From assembly GCF_007655135.1 (NCBI RefSeq), contig NC_045129.1, forward strand, positions 34,411,122-34,475,121: DNA of 64,000 nucleotides, in the 5' to 3' direction. The stretch's first letter is position 1. Every line of letters begins with the position of its first letter. This document shows positions 58,079 through 64,000 of the stretch, one piece after another. Below the pieces are notes generated by a model that ran no database searches, had not been told where the DNA came from, and saw nothing but the letters and a program-made list of their open reading frames with translations. This stretch comes from Punica granatum. Taxonomy: Eukaryota; Streptophyta; Magnoliopsida; Myrtales; Lythraceae. Position numbers and translations under genes: made by a program.

Positions 58079-60754
58079 CTATTCTTCGTGGTAGAGGTAT
58101 AAACCAAGGCCAAACCGTGCACATGCTCCGCAGAAAGCTATTTCCTCAGCTGCAGCAACAGGATCCATGAAGCCGTCATTGGTACATGATACTGTCCCAG
58201 TTGATTCTCGGTGTGCCTGTAAGAGGATGCGAAGCCCACATCAGTGCTAAACTTTTTGATGAATAAAAGACAAAAATGAGGCCTGCGAATGTAAATGACA
58301 TGACTTTTGGGACGCAATGAATCTGAAAAACAATGTGGCCTCATGGTGGACAAAGAAGCCTAATATTGGTTCTCGCTTTGATAATGATCCCTATATCCTC
58401 AATTCCACCCTTCTAAATTCTTAAAACGATTTTTTTTTTGTCACAATTACTTATTTCAATCCACCCACAGCTCTGCATAAAATGACACGAGCAAATCAGA
58501 GAAAATCTGTTCTATTTCCTCCATGAGTATATGTTTTAAGATAACTAACTCGTTGCAAAATACAAGGATTCTTAATGCGGGCATAGAAGAGCACGCAGCA
58601 TCTAATATATTTTATCCTGAAGCTCTCTCGTGCCAACATATTTTAATCAATTCAATCCTTCCAAATCCAACTTCCAATGCCTAATTTAGCCTCTCGTGCT
58701 GGCAGACCAGAAAACTGCACAAGTCACTCACCGTTTTATCTTAGACAGATATTTTCATCCTTCTATTTGAATGCGTCTAAAGGAGAATGAAGAACTCCAC
58801 TAACCTTCCTTTCCTCATCAGAATTAAGAAAGGAAAGCAAACCCTTATAGCTGCTTTTACCTTTTTCTGTCCCAGTATAACCTATCAACTCTAACCCGGA
58901 CCACCCTGAGCTTCACCAGAAGCTAGGACTCAAAAAGAAAGAAAGAAAGAGAGAAAGAAAGTAAAAGGAAAGAAAGAAAGCATGAATCCATCTATACATA
59001 CTTAGGAAGGATAACCGGACTCGAGCTATAGAAGCATTCAAGTGGAATTCAATCCTTATCCGACCTTCAAGTGAAGTCACAATCAGACAGTAATATAACA
59101 AACTATATAGACTATATAAAGATCTGCCATAATGCATATCTAAGTCGCCCTAGAGATTCCTGAGTACATCTAATAATATTCTATTTACCTAAGAATGTAG
59201 CGCCAAATATTTCCATGAGATAATAAAGTCACTGGTAAGAGAACCAAGCAATGCATGATATTGAAGTTGGAGAGCATGGTTCTTCAGAGAAAGCAATGCC
59301 ATAATATGGTCCTAGTGTTTGTTTCTCCTTTTGGGGGGAAGGACTCACTAATTGCAGACTATGTTCAGTGACATCAAGAAGAAACCAATAGAGCTCAACA
59401 TGCAAAAGAACGAATGCATAAACCAGTATGCTGCACAAGATGCATATCCCAACAAAGGAGATCTTCAAGCAATCAAATTCAACATAGGAAGGAAAGGAAG
59501 AGTCTCACCTCTCCATCAGACCCCCGTACCGTGACTCGATATACCACAGTGACACTTCCGTTGTCAGAATATATGACATCTCGTACTTCTCCGCACCAAC
59601 CTGCACATCAATTGCTGACATCTGATCTAACAAGAATCGCAATACATAAGCAATGATCTGTATCTATTTGGACTTATAAGAATGAACAAAAGCTCAGAAG
59701 TTTGGACAGATAGCCAGAGGTTTAGATAAAACTTCCAACAGTAGGACTTCACAGTAAATCATGCGACTCTGATCCATAATACTGCCTTAGTTGGGTTTGC
59801 ATACCTATCCATAGCATCACCTACATATTACATCACTATATGTGCCCAGAACCTTAAAGAACGGTGCATTTCTGTATGGAGAGGTAGCAAGGAACAACAG
59901 TTACTAGAAGAAAGGAATAGCCATGAATACGGCACAACGGACAATTGTGGGCAGATTATCGGGTTTGACCGGTTAACATATTTATGTCCTCCTGTCCTTC
60001 AAATGGAACAGTGCAATGAGGGATGACATCGATATGGAAGGATCATGTAGACAACCTTATGCAATTGACTTTTCCTGCTAAAGATATAGTATAACACCAG
60101 CTACAGTATTGGAGGATCGCGAATGCGAGGAAATCGGAGAATAAGCTTGTCAGATCAAAGAGACTAGCATGGCGAAGTTATCTATGAAAAAAGTTGAAAA
60201 ACAACTACAAGTCGGAAGAGAATTGACAAACCAGGAGCATAGAAGCTCAGCATCCGATTTGCGTGGTACCTGAAAAGAACCACGGTGATCATGTTACAGT
60301 CTGCTCAGGGAGCATTCTGAAGTCAAAACTCTTCGAATCCAACAGTATACTGACGCAGCCAGCAGCTGTTGCTGCTGAAAGCTCTGAAAAAGAAAAGGTG
60401 AACCTACCAGGGAATGGAGTGGGAGGGCTGATCGTCGGAGACCCGAGGTTTGAGTATGTTATCGGGGATCCTCTTGTTAAGGTCCCGGAGGATCTCGACG
60501 AGCGGCCGGGTGATGACCGAGGACTGCAAGGACGAAGGGGAGCCATCCAGAGGCACCACGTAGTTCGAGTTCTGCACCGGCCCTCTGCTGCTCCCCGGAG
60601 CGCCGCCGCCGCCGCCGCCGACGACAGCGCGCACCAGGCCAGGCCGAGACGGCGCGGGGGCTCCGAAGCTGGCCCGGCCGGAGCGGGGCGAAGGTGGCGA
60701 AAACGAGCTCCGGAGGAGGAGGAAGGGGGAGGAGGAGCTGCTCCGCAGCGCCAT
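58079..60754 (-). CDS. RAD52-2: RAD52-like organellar DNA repair protein (RAD52-2/ODB2 type)
   Basis: Single-stranded DNA-binding and annealing protein of organellar recombination. Exons 60754-60408, 60269-60232, 59600-59509 and 58216-58079 join in frame to 204 residues. The N-terminal ~55 residues (MALRSSSSSPFLLLRSSF..., Ser/Arg-rich, few acidic) look like a chloroplast transit peptide. The conserved core reads NSNYVVPLD, SSVITRPLVEILRDLNKRIP, IPWYHANRMLSFYAPGWCGE, VTVVYRVTVRGSDGE, EEIAFCGACARFGLGLYLY, then HEE. This matches my memory of Arabidopsis RAD52-2 (At5g47870). Exon 2 is only 38 bases. The two 3'-most introns are large (0.63 and 1.29 kb), and the long intron at 58217-59508 has AT-rich content and a (gaaa)n patch near 58938-58980. 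An in-frame ATG beyond 60754 exists at 60994 but is preceded by low-complexity sequence and is less likely. Confidence 0.92.
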
Positions 60755-61771
60755 TTTGCCGCGGCGTGGACTCTGCCTGAAAGGACGAGACCTGGTCTGA
60801 AAGTTGAAACGGAACAGACAAGAAGACGAAGGAGACGGGTAGTAGTGGCAGATCACTTTTCTTTTTTTTTCAGAAAAAAAATCAAAAAAAAAAAAGAGAG
60901 ATTGCATTGATAATTTTTTTTCCTCGAAGGATCTTTTTTTTTTTCCGGTAAATATTGAAGGACTGATCTGATGTTTGAGCGAAACAACTTTCACGATAAC
61001 ACCGTGTCGTCCTCAAGTCGTCCTTATGTCATAAAATTTCTCGATATCGTACAATCATCAACATTGTTTCTATGGTAAATGAACAACTACTATCCATTTA
61101 CCGATTCCAAAACACGTCAACTGGAACTCTTTGATGATCGTATTAGCATTTTCGAGTCTAGAGTTTCGGAAAAATGTCAGCGTGAGTAGTTGTTCGAATG
61201 AGCAAACACAAGCAGCCGGGAGCAGAGGTCATGTGACAGGGAGCAAATTATCAAGGTCCTCAATGAACAGCAGTCGTAACAATATCGGTCTGAAAAGCAG
61301 TGACATTCATGTGTATTATCTATTCGGAAAATTGTACAGCATCGATGAATTCGCGCGTCGACGAAATTGCCTCGTACAATGCTGCTGCATCTCATACTTC
61401 ACAACAGTAAAGGCAACCAGTCTTCCAATGGTACCTCTCTATATATCTTATTCGTCCATCTCAACAAAGGTTAGATCAATCAATCTCCTAAAATCCTGAC
61501 AAAGGCTAATTTGCGACCTTAGTTTTAACATCCCGGAGCATCTGACTCGCCTTGACCCGAGCAAATTGGCGCATAAATCATTGGCAATTGCACGCCCCCA
61601 AAGACATGTTACATGGTATGAAAACCATAGTTGGCTGAAAACCGATATTCAGTGAGATCATGTTGGAACATGTGTTACCTGCAATTTGCAGCAAGTTATC
61701 GGGTTACCTTGTGTCTGCAAATTGAACAGGCAAAACACATGTATAATGACTAGCAATGAAAGAGAATGTTT
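60755..61771. other. RAD52-like promoter and Fes1-like 3' flank
   Basis: Contains poly-T/poly-A tracts at about 60860-60945. The 122-codon frame at 61131-61499 has no conserved motif. The RAD52-like promoter and 5' UTR and the 3' UTR of the next gene should lie here. Confidence 0.45.
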
Positions 61772-64000
61772 TTAAGCCACCTTCCCAAGCTTCCGGTGAA
61801 AAATTAGCTCGACTTCGCTCCTGAGGCTCTCAACATCCACTGCGTAATCTCTCTGAAACTCTTCCGCCATTAGACCCTGTAGTTGCTGCCTCATTCTATC
61901 TAATGCCACGTCCAAACCACAGAACTCCTTGAACACTCGAGCTTCGGTCGTCTTAAGAAGGAGAAGACTCTTAACGGCAAGAAGCGCCTATCAAAATATC
62001 ATAAAATAAGCAACACTTTAATCGAATTAACCAAAGTGTGCATCAGACAGTAATCAGCAGGGAAAATTGTCGATGCAGTAATACGTCCATTTTTCGATCT
62101 AAGTTCCAAAGCAAAGCTATCAAAACAGAAGCAGGTGAAAGTCAGAAGAAGTACAAAATCGATTACAACAATTAATAGAGAAATAAGCACCTTTTCCTGA
62201 AGATCAAGGTCGGGTGAAGCCATGAGATCAACCAGAGACTTCAAGAACAAGCTGTTGCTGAAGAAAGGCAGCTCAGTTTCATCTTTTGCTTCTAATTGGC
62301 ATTCTGCTAGGTCCCCGACAAGAAATACGGCTTTCCTCCGAAGCCTTATGTCAATACTCGAGTTGGTCAAAATATCCTGAAAATCCATTAGGTATCAGTC
62401 GGAAGCCACCATAAAATTGTTGACAGCAAAAATTTTCCATAATATGAACTACTTTACCTGAATCATCAGATCTCCTGCTTCAGCATAAAACATCTGCTGA
62501 CCACGAAAATTGTTCCGAATCAAAGCTGAAACAGCATATAATGCTTTTATGGCTTCTTCCACGAAGCTAGATCTCACCATCACCATTAATTTCGACAGTG
62601 CTCCGAACTCCAGCACCTGAGAGAGACAAGGCATTTGTAATTTGATGATCCTACAGTCCATCGGAATATGCCGGGCAAACAAAAAGAGATATGGAGAGAA
62701 GGGAGCTATACCTGCTTCTGGACAAGTGGATTGTTCTGACTAGCTTTACCAATGACCCAGGCAGAAAGCTTCCTTATTTCTGGTTCAGGATGATTGAGCT
62801 CCCTTATAACAACAGCAAGACCCCCAATTTTGTTCAAGTCTGAAAAGCAAGAGCAGAACAGTCCAAATTTAACCGGAGGAAAGAAAGGATAACAAGGAAT
62901 ACAGCATTGTCAACAAAGGAACTACACACCAGAAGCAAAACATATTGCTCCAGCAAATTGATTTTAACAATCTAATTAGATCAATTTGTGTTCTAGCGCA
63001 GCAGGAGATACATGTGCATCAGGAAATATTCGCCTATCCACAAAGAATAAAAAAGCTTGCGCAGCAAAATGACTTACCATTAGCATTGTCAATAGGCTCT
63101 ACAAGAATCAATAGCTCTTGCAGTGCACGTTGGCGATCCTCCACAGACACAGATGAATTATTCAAGTCATCTATCGCAATTTGCATCAGTTGCGCATCTG
63201 ATGGCATCTTTAGTTTCTCCATGAGTTCCTGTCATAAAATGAGCATAGGTACAAAAATACATGTCAACCAAGTGCAAATGTTGGAATTTACCAGTTAAAG
63301 ATGCAACCCACAGAAATTGAACCTGTAAATAAGACGAGCCACATAAAGGACATATTGGCATACGGAGTGTTCCTACAATTTCAGTAGTCTGGATTCCAAA
63401 CTTATCACTTTGATAGAAGGTATTCATCCCAGTTTCATGTGCTATGTAGAGTACCATTAAGAAAACTGCTAAAGTACTGTTGCTCTGTGATCAAACTAAT
63501 CTCTTAAAATTGATGGCTCAGACTCTCCCAGAGAATAATTTGTGAACAAAGAAACTCCAACAAAAGAAAGATGCAGAGCGTGGCAGCTCCTGATGGTAAT
63601 TTTCTAGTCTTTGAGATATCAATCTTGAAACAGATAATATATCAATGTATACACGTAGAACATCAACAGTTTGTTATAAAAAAAGGTATTTTTTGACTGG
63701 TTAATTATTCATTCCCAAGAGATACTAATAATACTGCAACATAAATGCTCATGTCCGGAAATGCAAGACAAGCCATCGACTATAAAAGCTGCAAATATTT
63801 CCATGCTAATACTAAAACATGTAGCAGTCAAATTCACAATGATCAGAAATAGAGACATAAGCCTAACCTTAATCTCCATTTGACGCTTCTTGAGTTCACT
63901 GGGAGACATTCGCTGGACATCCTGTGCACTTTCCTTGAGCTTTTCTGGATCAGAATGACCTGATTCATATGCCAAAGATCTTCCATTTAGAGCTCCATAA
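61772..64000 (-). CDS. Fes1/SIL1-type Hsp70 nucleotide-exchange factor, 5' part outside window
   Basis: Armadillo-repeat protein that releases ADP from Hsp70/BiP. Seven exons are visible on the minus strand: 64000-63868 (partial), 63228-63078, 62839-62712, 62616-62458, 62376-62191 and 61987-61772, all joining in frame, plus at least one more exon beyond the edge. The visible protein begins YGALNGRSLAYESGHSDPEK and contains SPSELKKRQMEIKELMEKLK, MQIAIDDLNNSSVSVEDRQR, AWVIGKASQNNPLVQKQ, IKALYAVSALIRNN and DIRLRRKAVFLVGDLAE, ending LIFHRKLGKVA. These match Fes1-type factors and resemble Arabidopsis At3g51980, which I recall as an ER form. The N-terminus that would show an ER signal is outside the window, so ER versus cytosolic location is open. 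(Six exon blocks are listed; the gene has at least these.). Confidence 0.9.

Noticed and set aside
60263..60910. 215-codon plus-strand frame over the RAD52-like first exon
   Set aside because: Arg/Ala-rich antisense of a GC-rich transit-peptide exon; the minus strand matches RAD52-2.
1..64000. tRNA or rRNA genes
   Set aside because: I looked for GGTTCGANTCC-type B boxes with a matching acceptor stem and found only fragments inside repeats; a tRNAscan run would settle this.

Overview
This window looks like nuclear DNA from a flowering plant, most likely a eudicot. The genes have many GT-AG introns, and the intergenic DNA is AT-rich and full of foldback elements and microsatellites. The protein families are plant-type: KIN-14 kinesin, SKU5-like/NTP303-like multicopper-oxidase homologues, plant PUR-alpha and organellar RAD52. 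I cannot name the species from the sequence; a woody eudicot is only a guess.

Layout. Positions 1-1.7 kb hold no gene I can assign. A three-exon cytosolic pyruvate kinase follows (+, 1733-3961), then a zinc-ribbon/RING-H2 ubiquitin ligase with a coding Arg-Glu repeat (-, 5011-6294). After 4.5 kb of repeats comes a five-exon AGTRAP-like membrane protein (-, 10802-13378). From about 13.4 to 33.5 kb I see only repeat-rich DNA: several TIR/foldback elements, an hAT-like element with an exact 8-bp target duplication, a MULE-like foldback element nested in a tandem duplication, two inverted copies of a long LTR-like repeat, and a possible Helitron relic. No complete transposase was recognised.

The right half is gene-dense. 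It holds a KIN-14 kinesin (+, 34247-38252), a PUR-alpha homologue with two consecutive apparent GC-AG introns (+, 41207-43463), a head-to-head pair of SKS/NTP303-type cupredoxin proteins lacking the usual copper ligands (44734-46616 - and 48321-50174 +), and a GT47 exostosin-like glycosyltransferase (-, 50941-52787). These are followed by a plastid-type DUF1350 protein (+, 54474-57411) convergent with a RAD52-like organellar DNA-repair protein (-, 58079-60754), and the 3' part of a Fes1/SIL1-type Hsp70 nucleotide-exchange factor cut by the window edge (-, 61772-64000).

The genes are unrelated housekeeping or developmental loci with no common pathway. The two SKS-like genes are an evident duplicate pair. 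The DUF1350-RAD52 adjacency resembles the Arabidopsis neighbours At5g47860/At5g47870 as I remember them. Exon joins were checked by hand for splice dinucleotides and reading-frame continuity. I did not find a new multi-gene system. The most informative anomalies are the GC-AG introns, the nested insertion with a built-in empty site, and the uncharacterised AGTRAP-like gene.
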